NCBI RefSeq assembly: GCF_003148465.1
Contig: NZ_QGGI01000014.1
Coordinates: forward strand, 1 to 64,000
Direction: 5' to 3'
DNA length: 64,000 nucleotides
Source of the DNA: Oceanotoga teriensis
Lineage (GTDB): Bacteria > Thermotogota > Thermotogae > Petrotogales > Petrotogaceae
The stretch's first letter is position 1. Each line of letters starts with the position of its first letter. Made by a program: the position numbers and the translations under genes. The notes under the pieces were generated by a model. The model had not been told where the DNA came from, made no database searches, and saw only the letters and a program-made list of their open reading frames with translations. Below, one piece after another: positions 27,103-36,985 of this stretch.

Positions 27103-29859
27103 TTAATTTTCTCTTTCTCCCCTTAAAACAGCTGCACATCTTGGACATGTTCCTTCATGTTGTTCATCTTCACCTGTTTTTGGATCTATTTTCCAACATC
27201 TTTCACACTTTTCTCCTTCTGCTTTAACAACGGCAACCTTAACTTTTTCTCCTTCAAATCCTTTTTCTACATTATTTATTTCTATCTGAGAAGTTATGAA
27301 CACATCAGATAATAGATAAGGATCTGTAGATGATAAAGCTTCTTTTATTTCTTCATTTTTAGGTTCTATTATTACTTTAGCTTCGAGAGAATTTCCTATA
27401 AATTTTTCTCTTCTTTTCTCTTCAAGAGCTTTTGTAACATCATCCCTTACAGAAAGTATTAAATTCCATTTTTGAATTAGATTTTCATCTTTATTTATAT
27501 TTAATTTTGGCCATTCTTCTAATTGTATTGTGTCATACTTTCTTGCACTTTCTGGAAGATATTTATATATTTCTTCGGCTGTAAAAGTTAGTATAGGAGC
27601 CATCATTTTAGTTAATGCCATAGCTATTTCATACATAACTGTTTGTGCAGATCTTCTGAGTTTTGACTTCTTTCCTTCTGTATATATTCTATCTTTTATT
27701 ATATCGAGATAAATAGAACTCATATCTGTAGTACAGAAATTATTTAGTAAATGATGAACTCTATAAAATTCATAATTTTCATAAAATCCAGTAACCTTTT
27801 CTATTAAATCATTAAGCCTTATCATAGCCCATTTATCTATTTCATAAAGATCATTAAATTCAACATAATCATTATTTGGATCAAAATCTGATATATTACC
27901 CAATAAGAATCTCAATGTATTTCTAAATTTTCTGTATACTTCACTTTGTTGTTTAAGTATTTCAAAAGATATTCTTATATCTCCTCTGTAATCAGATGAA
28001 GCAACCCAAAGTCTTAATAAATCAGCACCATCTTTTTCAATTATATCATTAGGACTTATTCCATTTCCTTTGGATTTTGACATTTTTTCTCCTTCTTCAT
28101 CTTTTATAAATCCATGAGTGAGAACAGATTTATAAGGAGCAACTCCATTTTTACCCACTGAGAGGAACATAGAACTTTGGAACCATCCTCTATGTTGATC
28201 AGATCCTTCAAGATATAAATCAACAGGGTATTTATTCAAGGCCTCTCTTGAATTTACAACGGACTCCCAAGAAGCTCCAGAGTCTATCCAAACATCGAGT
28301 ATATCTTCTTCTTTTGTAAAATGTATTCCACCACATTTAGGACATTTAAATCCTTCTGGTATGAGTTCTTTTATGTCTTTCTCAAACCACGAATCAGTTC
28401 CTTCTTTTTTAACTATATCTATAAAATGATTCATCTGTTCAACTGTTAATGTTACTTCGCCACATTCGTCACACTTGATGGCAGGTATAGGTATTCCCCA
28501 AGCTCTTTGTCTTGATATACACCAATCTGGTTTATCTTGAACCATACCCTTAAATCTTTTTTCTCCCCATTCCGGTATCCATTGAACTTTATCAATCTCA
28601 TCAAGAACTTTTTCTCTCAAACCATTATGATCAACACTTATAAACCATTGCTCTGTAGCTCTAAATATTATAGGATTTTTACATCTCCAACAATGTGGAT
28701 ATGAATGTTCTATATTCTGTAATGCAACGAGATAACCACTGTTTTTGAGATCTTCAATTATTACTTTGTTTCCTTCCCAAATTTTAAGTCCTTCATATTT
28801 TCCTGCTTCTTCAGTAAATTCGCCTTTATAATCAACTGGAGAAAGAACTGGTAATTTATTTTTTAATCCTGTTATATAGTCATCAGCTCCATGACCTGGT
28901 GCAGTGTGAACACATCCTGTACCATCTTCAAGTGTTACATAATCTGCTAATACTATTTTTGATTCTCTATCTATAAACGGATGTTTTGCAGATTTATTTT
29001 CTAAATCTTTTCCCTTAAATCTTTCAACTATTTCATATTTCTCTTTTCCAGCTATTTTCATAACTTTTTCAACCAATGCTTCGGCCATTATCCATTTTTC
29101 ACCCTCAACTTCAACTTTTACATAATCAAAACTTCTATGAAGTGCTATAGCTACATTAGCAGGAAGTGTCCATGGAGTTGTAGTCCAAATTATTATATAA
29201 GTATTTTTATCTTCAAATGGAAATTTCACATATATAGATGGAGAAGAATGATCATGATACTCTACTTCAGCCTCAGCCAAAGCCGTTTGACATTCAGTAC
29301 ACCAATATATAGGCTTTTTATTTCTGTATACATTACCTGTTTCAACCAAAGATTTTAATGTCTCAAGAACTCCTGATTCATAAACTGGATCAAGAGTTAT
29401 ATATGGATTATCCCATTCTCCTCTTATACCAAGTCTTTCAAATCCCTTTTTTTGTTTTTCAACATGTTTTAAAGCATATTTTTTACATAATTTCCTTATT
29501 TCAAGTTTTGTCATATGTTTAGCTTTTTCGCCAAGTTCAGTTGTAACTTTATGTTCTATTGGGAGACCATGAGTATCCCAACCCGGAACATATGGTACAT
29601 TATGTCCACTCATAGTTTTATATTTAATAACTATATCTTTTAAAACTTTATTCAATGCATGCCCCATATGAATTTCTCCATTTGCATATGGAGGTCCATC
29701 ATGTAAAAGAAATTTTGGCATTTCTGATTTTTCTTTTCTTACTTTTTTTTCAAGATCCATTTTTCGCCATTCTTTTAATGTTAATGGCTCTTTATCCTTT
29801 AAATTAGCTTTCATTTTAAAGTTGGTCTTTGGTAGATTCAACGAATCTTTGTAGTCCAT
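27103..29859 (-). CDS. ileS: isoleucyl-tRNA synthetase
   Basis: Class Ia synthetase of 918 residues. HIGH motif [11 protein letters not shown] near residue 60, the CP1 editing domain (about 190-390), KMSKS motif [12 protein letters not shown] near residue 590, and a C-terminal zinc finger (CERCWKI and CPRCAA). The C-terminal zinc is that of the bacterial type sensitive to mupirocin-like compounds. GGAGGTG precedes the ATG. It has its own promoter at 29946-29975. I looked for a T-box leader; the 90-base leader is too short. Confidence 0.96.
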   Translation of the reverse strand: MDYKDSLNLPKTNFKMKANLKDKEPLTLKEWRKMDLEKKVRKEKSEMPKFLLHDGPPYANGEIHMGHALNKVLKDIVIKYKTMSGHNVPYVPGWDTHGLPIEHKVTTELGEKAKHMTKLEIRKLCKKYALKHVEKQKKGFERLGIRGEWDNPYITLDPVYESGVLETLKSLVETGNVYRNKKPIYWCTECQTALAEAEVEYHDHSSPSIYVKFPFEDKNTYIIIWTTTPWTLPANVAIALHRSFDYVKVEVEGEKWIMAEALVEKVMKIAGKEKYEIVERFKGKDLENKSAKHPFIDRESKIVLADYVTLEDGTGCVHTAPGHGADDYITGLKNKLPVLSPVDYKGEFTEEAGKYEGLKIWEGNKVIIEDLKNSGYLVALQNIEHSYPHCWRCKNPIIFRATEQWFISVDHNGLREKVLDEIDKVQWIPEWGEKRFKGMVQDKPDWCISRQRAWGIPIPAIKCDECGEVTLTVEQMNHFIDIVKKEGTDSWFEKDIKELIPEGFKCPKCGGIHFTKEEDILDVWIDSGASWESVVNSREALNKYPVDLYLEGSDQHRGWFQSSMFLSVGKNGVAPYKSVLTHGFIKDEEGEKMSKSKGNGISPNDIIEKDGADLLRLWVASSDYRGDIRISFEILKQQSEVYRKFRNTLRFLLGNISDFDPNNDYVEFNDLYEIDKWAMIRLNDLIEKVTGFYENYEFYRVHHLLNNFCTTDMSSIYLDIIKDRIYTEGKKSKLRRSAQTVMYEIAMALTKMMAPILTFTAEEIYKYLPESARKYDTIQLEEWPKLNINKDENLIQKWNLILSVRDDVTKALEEKRREKFIGNSLEAKVIIEPKNEEIKEALSSTDPYLLSDVFITSQIEINNVEKGFEGEKVKVAVVKAEGEKCERCWKIDPKTGEDEQHEGTCPRCAAVLRGEREN

Positions 29860-29945
29860 TTTTTACACCTCCGAGTTTTGTATTATTTAGAATATAAAAT
29901 ATTTTATTTAATATTTTTAGTTTATTATACAATTGTTTTTATTAT

Positions 29946-29975
29946 ATTATATTTTTTTTGCAAATATATTGACAA
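29946..29975 (-). promoter_or_regulatory. ileS promoter
   Basis: On the minus strand TTGTCA (29975-29970) and TATAAT (29951-29946) are 18 bases apart, about 85 bases before the ileS start. The -35 box abuts the terminator of the upstream response regulator. Confidence 0.65.
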
Positions 29976-30001
29976 AATTGTGCCTAAAAAGGCACAATTT
30001 T
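29974..30001. terminator. terminator downstream of the response regulator
   Basis: A 12-bp stem AAAATTGTGCCT / AGGCACAATTTT with a 4-base loop. On the minus strand, which carries the response regulator, only a short U-tract follows (TTTTG). The better T-run is on the plus strand. Confidence 0.75.
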
Positions 30002-30024
30002 TTATTATTAAAATGTTTAATAAA

Positions 30025-30378
30025 CTAAATCTTTAATATATTAGCTATTATATCTTTTAATTCTGTTAAATCCATAGATTTTACAACATAAGCATCTGCT
30101 GCCCAAGATGCCATCTCGCTCTTATAATGAGAATAAGCGGTCAAAAGTATTATTTTTGTTTCTGAATATTTTTTTCTTATCTCTCCGGCAAGTTCTAAAC
30201 CATTCATATCCGGCATTTCTATGTCTGTACATAATAAATCTATATCTTCTTCTTTGAATATTTCTAAAGCTTTTTTTGCACTTGATGCATCTATTACATC
30301 GTATCCAGCTTCTTCAAGTTCTTCTTTTATAAGTAATCTTAAGTTATCCTCATCGTCTACAATTAATATTCTTGCCAT
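30025..30378 (-). CDS. single-domain response regulator (CheY-like)
   Basis: A lone receiver domain of 117 residues. The acidic pair is D8/D9, the phosphorylation site D52 (CTDIEMPDMNG), the switch Thr80 (LLTAYS) and Lys100 (YVVKS, with Ser in place of the usual Pro). There is no output domain. It lies 20 bases after the histidine kinase and is most likely its target. The lack of an output domain implies a protein-protein output or a phosphorelay step. Confidence 0.93.
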   Translation of the reverse strand: MARILIVDDEDNLRLLIKEELEEAGYDVIDASSAKKALEIFKEEDIDLLCTDIEMPDMNGLELAGEIRKKYSETKIILLTAYSHYKSEMASWAADAYVVKSMDLTELKDIIANILKI

Positions 30379-30398
30379 TTTAAATCCCTCCCTAAATG

Positions 30399-33131
30399 TT
30401 AATTAATAGGTATTTCAAACTTGAAAACTGTTCCATCTTCATTCGATTTTACCAAATATAGTTTTCCTTTATGTTCTTCCTCTATTATTTTTTTACAAAT
30501 TGGCAATCCCAAACCAGTACCATTTGTTTTTGTAGTGAAAAAAGGCATAAATAATTTTTCTTTCGCTTCTTCAGGTATGGGCTCTCCATCATTGTATATC
30601 TCAAAGTATGCTGTTTTTTGTTTTTCTATACCAGTCTTTATTCTTATATTTCCTTCATCAGAAACTACTTCTATTGCATTTTTTATTAGATTTATCAACA
30701 CCTGTTTTATTCTATTTCTATCTATATCCATGTTTATTATATCTGTATTTTTCATTATTTTTAAATCTATATTTTTTTGTTCTACAAAGTCTTCATACAT
30801 CATCAATACATCATCTATTAAATCATTAAAGTTTATTTTCTCAAATCTTGGCAATTTACTTCCTCTTGAATATTCAAGTATTTCTGAAACTATATCCTCA
30901 AGTCTAACGAGTTCAGAATTTATTATATCTGTATATTTCTTAACTGAATTAGGATCATCTATTTTTTTATTCATTCTTTTTAAGAATCCTCCAATAACAG
31001 TTAAAGGATTTCTTATTTCATGTGCTATTCTTGAAGTCATTTCTCCTATTGCTGCAAGTTTTTCTCTTTTTTCCATTTCTTTTTGAAGCGAAAATAACTC
31101 TGTAACATCATCCAAAAGTATTATTACCCCTTCTAAAAAACCAAGATCTGGATTTCTCAATGGTGAAAATTGTATATCAAAAACCTTTTTATCTTCTCCT
31201 ATATTCAATTTATAGCTCGGATATTTTAAATTTGTTTGTTTTTCATACACCTCATCTATAGTATTTATAATATCTTCACCAAAAGTCTCTTTCATTATAC
31301 TTATATTTTGTCCTATTACATTTTCTCTTGGTTTAGAAAACATTAATTCAGATTTTTGATTCCATTCTATAATCTCACCTTGTCTATCAACAACTATTAT
31401 TCCAACAACAAGATTTTGGAGAATATTTTCTTTAAATCTTCTATAATAATCCATCATATTTTTTTGTTCTTCAAGAGTTTTATTTTTATGTCTTAGTTCA
31501 TTATAATTTTCTATCATTTCAAAGGCTAGCCCTGTACTATCAAGAAATAATTTTATTATTTCAGAATCGAGATCGCTTATTTCATTTCTGGTAACTATAT
31601 TATCCACTATAACTACACCTTTTGTTTCTGTTCTACCAGTTATCGGAAATATTAAAAATTCTTCACATTTTATTATATCGTATATATCTTCTAATTCCTC
31701 ACCCTTCACCTTTAAAACATTTGGTTTAACATGAACTATTTGTCTTTTTTGAACTACTCTTTCAAGAACAGGATGACCTTTATATGCAAGAACTTTGTTT
31801 CCAACACTTTCTGTTAATTTATTTGTATCCGGCAAATTAACAGCTTCTTCTCTCAAATATTGAGATATTTCTCCATATTTAAGTGCTCTTCTATCGGCTT
31901 CTTCCCAAACTTGATGAACATTTTCAAAATTATCTGGGCCTATCCAAAGTTTTGGAACAAGAAATCCTCTTAAATTATCTTTTTCAAGATAAAGTGCTCT
32001 ATTAAACCTCAAACCTCTTCCAGAAGTAAGACCTATTAACATTATTTTAATTGCCATATTTTTATCATATGTAGATCTTATAGCTTGAGAAATTTTATGT
32101 AAAGAGTTCATCTTATCAAGTTGATTGTTTTGAAGCTCTATAAGATTTTCCGTAGATTCTTTTAAACTTTTTAATTCATCATTTTCACTTTTTATTTTAT
32201 TGTACAAGTTTATTCTACTAACACCTATACTCATCTTTTTTACTGTCTCTTTAAAGAAATCAAAATCAAGTTCATCAAAATTTTTATATAATCTCAATCC
32301 CGATATATTTCTGTTATAAATTCCAAATAAACCTTTTTTTTCTCCATCAACTATCAATGTCGAAAACATGGCTGATTTTAAGTCTATATCAAATATTTTT
32401 TCATAATTCAAAAAAGATTTTCTACCTATTATAAGTTTATCTGTCTTTTTAAATGCTTCATATTCTAAAGAATTTTCACATAATTCTTTTTTTAATATTT
32501 CATTTTTATCTATACCATATCCATATTTAAAAACAAGCTTTTCATCATGTAGTTCCCAATAAATAACTTTTTCAGCATGTAAAAAATCATTCAATATCTT
32601 TATATATTTAGTATATAATTGTTCTATTTCAAGTGTCTCTTGAATTAGATCTGTTATTTTTTCTATAAGTAAAACTCTTTCCCTAATTTCTTTTATGCTG
32701 AGATTTTCCATCACCATTTTTAATATTATTTCATAAGAAGAAAAGGTTTTCTCTAAAGTATCAATATTTATGTTTTCTTTAAATAATCCAACAACACCTA
32801 AAAGTTTTTCTTCTGATATCAAAGGATATATATATATATAATCTGTATTCAAAGCCTTAAGTTCATCATTTATTTTATACTTCAATAAAGATTTTTTAGA
32901 AAGTTCTTTTTCGATTTTTTCTTCTTTAGTCATTATTTTACAACCATTTATTTCTTTCTTTTCAGTTGTATTACCTATGAGTCTAAGAACCTTTCTTGAA
33001 GGCTCATAAATAAATAATAAAATATCTTCTTTTAATTTATTTTTCATCTGTTGTGAGATTTCTTCAACTATCGATTTTAACAATTTTTCAGGTTCTTCTC
33101 TAGCTATTATTCCTATTAAATTGTCCATCAT
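30399..33131 (-). CDS. cytoplasmic sensor histidine kinase with GAF and PAS domains
   Basis: A 910-residue kinase with no membrane helix. The N-terminal 550 residues hold two or three GAF-like domains, separated by coiled coil (about 320-350). A PAS domain is at about 570-680 (NLVVGIIVVDRQGEIIEWNQKSELMF). The HisKA box has the phospho-His in GEMTSRIAHEIRNPLTVIGG, and the ATPase has NLIKNAIEV and GTGLGLPICKKI. I place the start at ATG 33131, 8 bases after GGGGGG; a GTG at 33140 overlaps that site. The signal is unknown. It forms an operon with the receiver protein. Confidence 0.92.
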   Translation of the reverse strand: MMDNLIGIIAREEPEKLLKSIVEEISQQMKNKLKEDILLFIYEPSRKVLRLIGNTTEKKEINGCKIMTKEEKIEKELSKKSLLKYKINDELKALNTDYIYIYPLISEEKLLGVVGLFKENINIDTLEKTFSSYEIILKMVMENLSIKEIRERVLLIEKITDLIQETLEIEQLYTKYIKILNDFLHAEKVIYWELHDEKLVFKYGYGIDKNEILKKELCENSLEYEAFKKTDKLIIGRKSFLNYEKIFDIDLKSAMFSTLIVDGEKKGLFGIYNRNISGLRLYKNFDELDFDFFKETVKKMSIGVSRINLYNKIKSENDELKSLKESTENLIELQNNQLDKMNSLHKISQAIRSTYDKNMAIKIMLIGLTSGRGLRFNRALYLEKDNLRGFLVPKLWIGPDNFENVHQVWEEADRRALKYGEISQYLREEAVNLPDTNKLTESVGNKVLAYKGHPVLERVVQKRQIVHVKPNVLKVKGEELEDIYDIIKCEEFLIFPITGRTETKGVVIVDNIVTRNEISDLDSEIIKLFLDSTGLAFEMIENYNELRHKNKTLEEQKNMMDYYRRFKENILQNLVVGIIVVDRQGEIIEWNQKSELMFSKPRENVIGQNISIMKETFGEDIINTIDEVYEKQTNLKYPSYKLNIGEDKKVFDIQFSPLRNPDLGFLEGVIILLDDVTELFSLQKEMEKREKLAAIGEMTSRIAHEIRNPLTVIGGFLKRMNKKIDDPNSVKKYTDIINSELVRLEDIVSEILEYSRGSKLPRFEKINFNDLIDDVLMMYEDFVEQKNIDLKIMKNTDIINMDIDRNRIKQVLINLIKNAIEVVSDEGNIRIKTGIEKQKTAYFEIYNDGEPIPEEAKEKLFMPFFTTKTNGTGLGLPICKKIIEEEHKGKLYLVKSNEDGTVFKFEIPIN

Positions 33132-33196
33132 AAGGTTCACCCCCCATTATATTTAATTATACCTTAATAACTTTTAAAATTAAAATATATTTATAA

Positions 33197-33223
33197 TAAA
33201 AAAAGATGCCTTAGGGCATCTTT
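33197..33223 (-). terminator. terminator after the small beta-barrel-like gene
   Basis: On the minus strand the stem AAAGATGCC / GGCATCTTT is followed by a run of seven T. It overlaps the stop codon of the 33222-33629 gene. Confidence 0.85.
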
Positions 33224-33629
33224 AAAATTCAAATCCTAAAAATAATTTAAACGGACTTATCCAAGCACCTGCTTTAAAATATCCACCAGCTACTCCCACC
33301 AATGCTCCAAGTGATATTCCATCAGTCCCAAATGTTCCAAAAGCTTTTGTTGAATATGTTCCTGCTTTTAGGACAAATCTTATATCCATGTCTTTATTAT
33401 ATTTGCCCACACCTATACCCATCGTAGATACAAAATCATTATCATATGCAAATGATATAATAGGTAATTCTGCTCCTGCACCAATTCCAGCAGTTTTAAA
33501 ATCAGTTACAAATAATAAATCACCATTAACATTTTTTAATGTTGGCGGAACTACATTTACTCTAAGGGTAGCAGAAAATGTAAAAATAGATATAATAACC
33601 ATCATAATGATCAGAATACTTTTTTTCAT
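33222..33629 (-). CDS. small exported beta-barrel-like protein
   Basis: No family recognised. From the ATG at 33629 (AGGAGGT 8 bases before) the product has 135 residues, with a signal peptide (MKKSILIIMMVIISIFTFSA). The rest alternates polar and hydrophobic residues in short strands (LRVNVVPP, GIGAGAELPIISFAY, MDIRFVLKAGTY, GGYFKAGAWI) and ends in LFLGFEF with a terminal Phe. A C-terminal aromatic residue is typical of outer-membrane beta-barrels, so I infer a small outer-membrane protein. A frame that starts at 33656 lacks a ribosome binding site. Confidence 0.65.
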   Translation of the reverse strand: MKKSILIIMMVIISIFTFSATLRVNVVPPTLKNVNGDLLFVTDFKTAGIGAGAELPIISFAYDNDFVSTMGIGVGKYNKDMDIRFVLKAGTYSTKAFGTFGTDGISLGALVGVAGGYFKAGAWISPFKLFLGFEF

Positions 33630-33721
33630 TTTTTTTACCTCCTCAAATATATTCATTCAATTTTATAATAATAAAATTAAATTTAAATAAAAAATCTTTA
33701 AATATATAAAATATCTTTTAT

Positions 33722-33749
33722 TTGTAAAAAAAGGTTTTTGATGTATAAT
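33722..33749 (+). promoter_or_regulatory. promoter of the SLC13/ArsB-type transporter
   Basis: TTGTAA (33722-33727) and TATAAT (33744-33749) are 16 bases apart. The leader to the ATG is about 70 bases. Confidence 0.5.
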
Positions 33750-33826
33750 GTAATTAGTTAGAAGCTGAAATTATATTTATTAGTACTTTTTAGGCTTTTA
33801 AAACATTTTTATGCAGGAGGAATAAC

Positions 33827-35110
33827 ATGATTTCCAAGATTGTTGTGGTAGGTATTCTTTTATTGACATACTACTTTATAATTTTTGGAAAAGTCAATAA
33901 ATCAGTTATTGCTTTTAGTATGGGTTTATTGGCTTTATTGATTAAAGTTTCAGATGAAATGAAAGTAGAAAACATAAGTGAGTATGTCGATTTTAATACT
34001 ATAGGTATCTTAATGGGAATGATGATTCTCGTTGGAATACTTAAGAGCACGGGTGTTTTCCAAGCTATTGCAGGATATATAGTAAAATTTTCAAAGGGAA
34101 ATATAAATACTATATTCATAACAACCCTTGCCACTGTCGCAGTACTATCCAGTATATTGGATAATGTAACAACATTACTTCTTTTTTCACCAGTTATACT
34201 TTTGATATGTCAGGAAGCTGAAATTAAACCTGAAGCCATAATATTTCCAATGATTTTTGCGGCAAATATAGGTGGTACGGCAACAATGATTGGTGATCCT
34301 CCTAACATATTGGTTGCAAGTGCTTCTCAAAAAAGTTTTGTAGAGTTTTTCTCGGTAATGGTTATTCCAGCAGTTTTAGCTTTTTTTATATCAACACTTT
34401 ATTTTTTATTATACAATAAAGAGTTTAAAAAGGCCACTCCAGATAAATTCAAAAATCTTTTGAATATTGAGCCTAAAAAAGCTATAACAAACAAACCACT
34501 TTTGATAAAGGGAAGTATAGTTTTCTTTGCTGTAGTTGCGGGATTTTTAATTCATGAGTACCTCGATTATGAAGCAGCACTTATAGCTCTTACAGGTGGA
34601 GCAATAATGCTTTTGATATCGGGAAAATCTTTTGAAGAAGTTTCAAAAGAGATAGAATGGGATACGATTTTTTTCTTCATTGGTCTGTTCACAATAGTAA
34701 AAGCTTTAGAACTTGCTGAAGTAATTGATGATATAACTTCATTGATCTTTAACTTTTCAAGCCATCCTACACTATTAATAATATTAGTCCTTTGGATATC
34801 CGGTATATTATCTGCTTTTATAGGAGCTGTTCCAGTTGTCACAATATTTATTCCTATAGTTAAAGCATTAGTTCCAGAAATACCAAATGGTCCAGAACTT
34901 TGGTGGGCTCTTGCTTTAGGAGCTTCATTCGGTGGTAATGGAACCATTAGTGGAGCAGCATCAAATATGGTTGTGGTTGGTATGTTAGAATCAAATTTTA
35001 AAGAAAAAATTAAATTTACAGATTTCATGAAACCTGGTATGCTTGTAGCCATAATGGGTTTGACTTTATCTACAGGCTATCTTCTTTTGAGAATAAATGT
35101 TTTTAATTAA
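33827..35110 (+). CDS. SLC13/ArsB/NhaD-type ion transporter (IT superfamily)
   Basis: Inner-membrane transporter of 427 residues with about 11 hydrophobic helices. The paired signature regions ILDNVTTLLLFSPV and GGTATMIGDPPNI in the first half and IGAVPVVTIFIPIV and FGGNGTISGAASN in the second half are those of the ArsB/NhaD/citrate group. The substrate could be Na+, arsenite or an anion, and sequence alone does not settle it. GCAGGAGGA precedes the ATG. It has its own promoter and terminator. Confidence 0.85.
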   Translation: MISKIVVVGILLLTYYFIIFGKVNKSVIAFSMGLLALLIKVSDEMKVENISEYVDFNTIGILMGMMILVGILKSTGVFQAIAGYIVKFSKGNINTIFITTLATVAVLSSILDNVTTLLLFSPVILLICQEAEIKPEAIIFPMIFAANIGGTATMIGDPPNILVASASQKSFVEFFSVMVIPAVLAFFISTLYFLLYNKEFKKATPDKFKNLLNIEPKKAITNKPLLIKGSIVFFAVVAGFLIHEYLDYEAALIALTGGAIMLLISGKSFEEVSKEIEWDTIFFFIGLFTIVKALELAEVIDDITSLIFNFSSHPTLLIILVLWISGILSAFIGAVPVVTIFIPIVKALVPEIPNGPELWWALALGASFGGNGTISGAASNMVVVGMLESNFKEKIKFTDFMKPGMLVAIMGLTLSTGYLLLRINVFN

Positions 35111-35146
35111 ATCAGGAGCATATTTTTTACTCCTGATTATTTTTTT
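35110..35146 (+). terminator. terminator after the transporter gene
   Basis: Arms AATCAGGAG and CTCCTGATT (9 bp) flank an 11-base loop and are followed by ATTTTTTT. It overlaps the 3' end of the convergent acetyltransferase gene. Confidence 0.85.
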
Positions 35147-35672
35147 GTTTAAATTCACTTTTTAATATTCCCATTATTATTTCATCATTATATTTTCCAT
35201 TTCTATAAATTTCTTCTCTCAATACACCTTCTTTAACAAATCCAACTTTCTCATAGCATCTTATACCTCTTTTATTAAAATCATAAACATTTAATTTGAC
35301 TTTATTTATATTCATTTCATTGAAAATAAAATTCAAAAGTACATTTAAAGAGTCAGTTCCATATCCTTTATTCCAAAATTCTTTAGCTAAAAATAATCCT
35401 ATTGAGGCTACAGAATTTTTCCAATCAACAGAATTTACACCTATTCCACCCATATATTCTCCAGTTTCTAAATTTTCAATGGCCATACTGTAAGTTCCAT
35501 CCCCTTTTGGATTTAAACGCTCATACCATTTAAGTTCATCTTCATATTTTAATGGAAATGGAATAGATGGATCTAAATATTGTTTCACTTCAAAATCATT
35601 AATACTTTTTAAAGCATTTTTCACATCATCTTTGTTATAAGCCCTCAATATAACTTTATCTCCCTTAAGCAT
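35127..35672 (-). CDS. GNAT family N-acetyltransferase (RimJ/RimL type)
   Basis: Acetyl-CoA-dependent transferase of 181 residues. The pattern GLFLAKEFWNKGYGTDSL matches motif A of the GNAT fold (Q/RxxGxG/A-type pyrophosphate loop), and the end RGIRCYEKVGFVKEGVLREEIYRNGKYNDEIIMGIL is typical of RimJ/RimL relatives. I use the ATG at 35672, which has GGAGGTG 8 bases before it. A longer frame to 35729 lacks one. The acceptor could be ribosomal protein, spermidine or a toxin; this cannot be resolved. Confidence 0.88.
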   Translation of the reverse strand: MLKGDKVILRAYNKDDVKNALKSINDFEVKQYLDPSIPFPLKYEDELKWYERLNPKGDGTYSMAIENLETGEYMGGIGVNSVDWKNSVASIGLFLAKEFWNKGYGTDSLNVLLNFIFNEMNINKVKLNVYDFNKRGIRCYEKVGFVKEGVLREEIYRNGKYNDEIIMGILKSEFKQKNNQE

Positions 35673-35733
35673 ATTTGCACCTCCTAATATTATAGATCTC
35701 TTAAAATATAAATATTTTAATATTAACACAAAA

Positions 35734-35775
35734 AAAAAGAAGTTTCAACTATTATTAATATTGAAACTTCTTTTT
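35734..35775 (-). terminator. terminator after the Prx-like/nitroreductase gene
   Basis: Arms of 15 bp (AAAAAGAAGTTTCAA / TTGAAACTTCTTTTT) with a 12-base loop. On the minus strand a T-run of eight follows. Confidence 0.9.
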
Positions 35776-35789
35776 ATATCAAAAACTAT

Positions 35790-36791
35790 TTAATTCCATT
35801 TGAGTATATCATCTAATTCTTTTCTTATCCTCGGTCCATTTTCTACTTCAATATGTTTTTCAGTTAAATATTCACCTGCACCAGGATATCCAACAGCTAT
35901 AACAGTTATCAAAACAGACTCATCATCGATATTTAAAAATTTTTTTAATTTTTCAGATTTATATCCTGCAACCGGATGAGCTATTATCCCCATTTTTGTT
36001 GCTTGTAACAATAGATTAGCAACAGACATTCCAGTATCAAACAAAAAATAATCTCGTGAATCATTTAATGCACAATCATCTTCTTTTTTTGAATATACTG
36101 CTATCAAAGCCGATGAATATTTCATCCAGTAATTCCCATCTGGTATGTATTCAAAAGATTTTTTTAATTTTTCATCAGAATTTATAACATGATATCTCCA
36201 AGGTTGATTATTAAAACACGATGGAGCTTTAGTGGCAGCTTCTATAATTTTTTTGATCTCTAAATCGCTAACTTTTTTTATAGAGAAAGATCTTTTAGCC
36301 CTTCTAAACTCTATATTGTTATCGATAGAAAAATCATCAAATACAATATTTTCTATCTTTTCGTACAATTTGTCAACAAAAATTGGATTTGTATCTTCAC
36401 AAACATCTCTCAATCTTACCCATCTATCCAAAATATAAGCTTTTCTCTGTACAGAATCTCTTTCAATGACATTAAAAAGATTTGAAATCTCAAGATTTTT
36501 ATCAGAAATAAATGTTATATCTAAATCATTTTCATCTCTCAAACCTGCCAAATACTCTTCAGTATCGGGTGTGACAATGATTAAATTCACATCAAATCCT
36601 TCAATTCCGGAAATCTTATTGTATTTAATATGTTGCTGTGATATTTGGAGAACTTCTTCCGAATATTCTCCTGGAAGATGTTTTGGGTAAAATATTAAAA
36701 TAGTATAATTCCCTTTTAAATCATCTTTACTTAAAATATTTCTTCTATCATCAATACCTTTAAAATAAGGAACTTCTTCATACTTTTTCAT
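35790..36791 (-). CDS. peroxiredoxin-like / nitroreductase fusion protein
   Basis: A 333-residue two-domain protein. Residues about 10-150 have the peroxiredoxin (AhpC/TSA) fold pattern, with ILIFYPKHLPG corresponding to the FYPKDxTPGC segment. The peroxidatic cysteine position is Glu42 (PGEYS), and the only cysteine in this domain is C131. Residues about 160-333 are an FMN nitroreductase (RRAKRSFSIKKVS, APSCFNNQPWRYHVI, DTGMSVANLLLQATKMGI). A Prx-nitroreductase hybrid is known from Thermotoga maritima. GGGAGGT precedes the ATG. It is monocistronic. The N-terminal domain is probably not a peroxidase here. Confidence 0.85.
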   Translation of the reverse strand: MKKYEEVPYFKGIDDRRNILSKDDLKGNYTILIFYPKHLPGEYSEEVLQISQQHIKYNKISGIEGFDVNLIIVTPDTEEYLAGLRDENDLDITFISDKNLEISNLFNVIERDSVQRKAYILDRWVRLRDVCEDTNPIFVDKLYEKIENIVFDDFSIDNNIEFRRAKRSFSIKKVSDLEIKKIIEAATKAPSCFNNQPWRYHVINSDEKLKKSFEYIPDGNYWMKYSSALIAVYSKKEDDCALNDSRDYFLFDTGMSVANLLLQATKMGIIAHPVAGYKSEKLKKFLNIDDESVLITVIAVGYPGAGEYLTEKHIEVENGPRIRKELDDILKWN

Positions 36792-36905
36792 ATTTTTTAC
36801 CTCCCCTCAGAATAAAATTATATCATTTTATTACATCATATTCAAATTTTAGAAAAAATTATTATTTTTTTTATATAATATAATAATTATTAATAAAATT
36901 AAGTT

Positions 36906-36940
36906 ATAATAAAAATGATATTATTCATAATAAAAATGAT
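36906..36940 (+). repeat. 14-bp direct repeats upstream of the H-NOX chemoreceptor
   Basis: ATAATAAAAATGAT occurs exactly twice, at 36906-36919 and 36927-36940, 21 bases start to start (two helical turns). TATAAT at 36905-36910 overlaps the first copy and may be the -10 box. A regulator site is possible, but the AT content makes repeats easier to find by chance. Confidence 0.45.
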
Positions 36941-36985
36941 GTAAAATATATCATATGGATGTGAAAAAACTGGAGGTGTATTTTT

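Noticed and set aside
29870-29970. T-box leader before ileS
   Set aside because: The promoter leaves only about 85 bases of leader and no T-box sequence or antiterminator is visible.
30421-31086. 221-codon plus-strand frame opposite the histidine kinase
   Set aside because: Antisense shadow of the kinase ATPase and HisKA coding region; no promoter or ribosome binding site.
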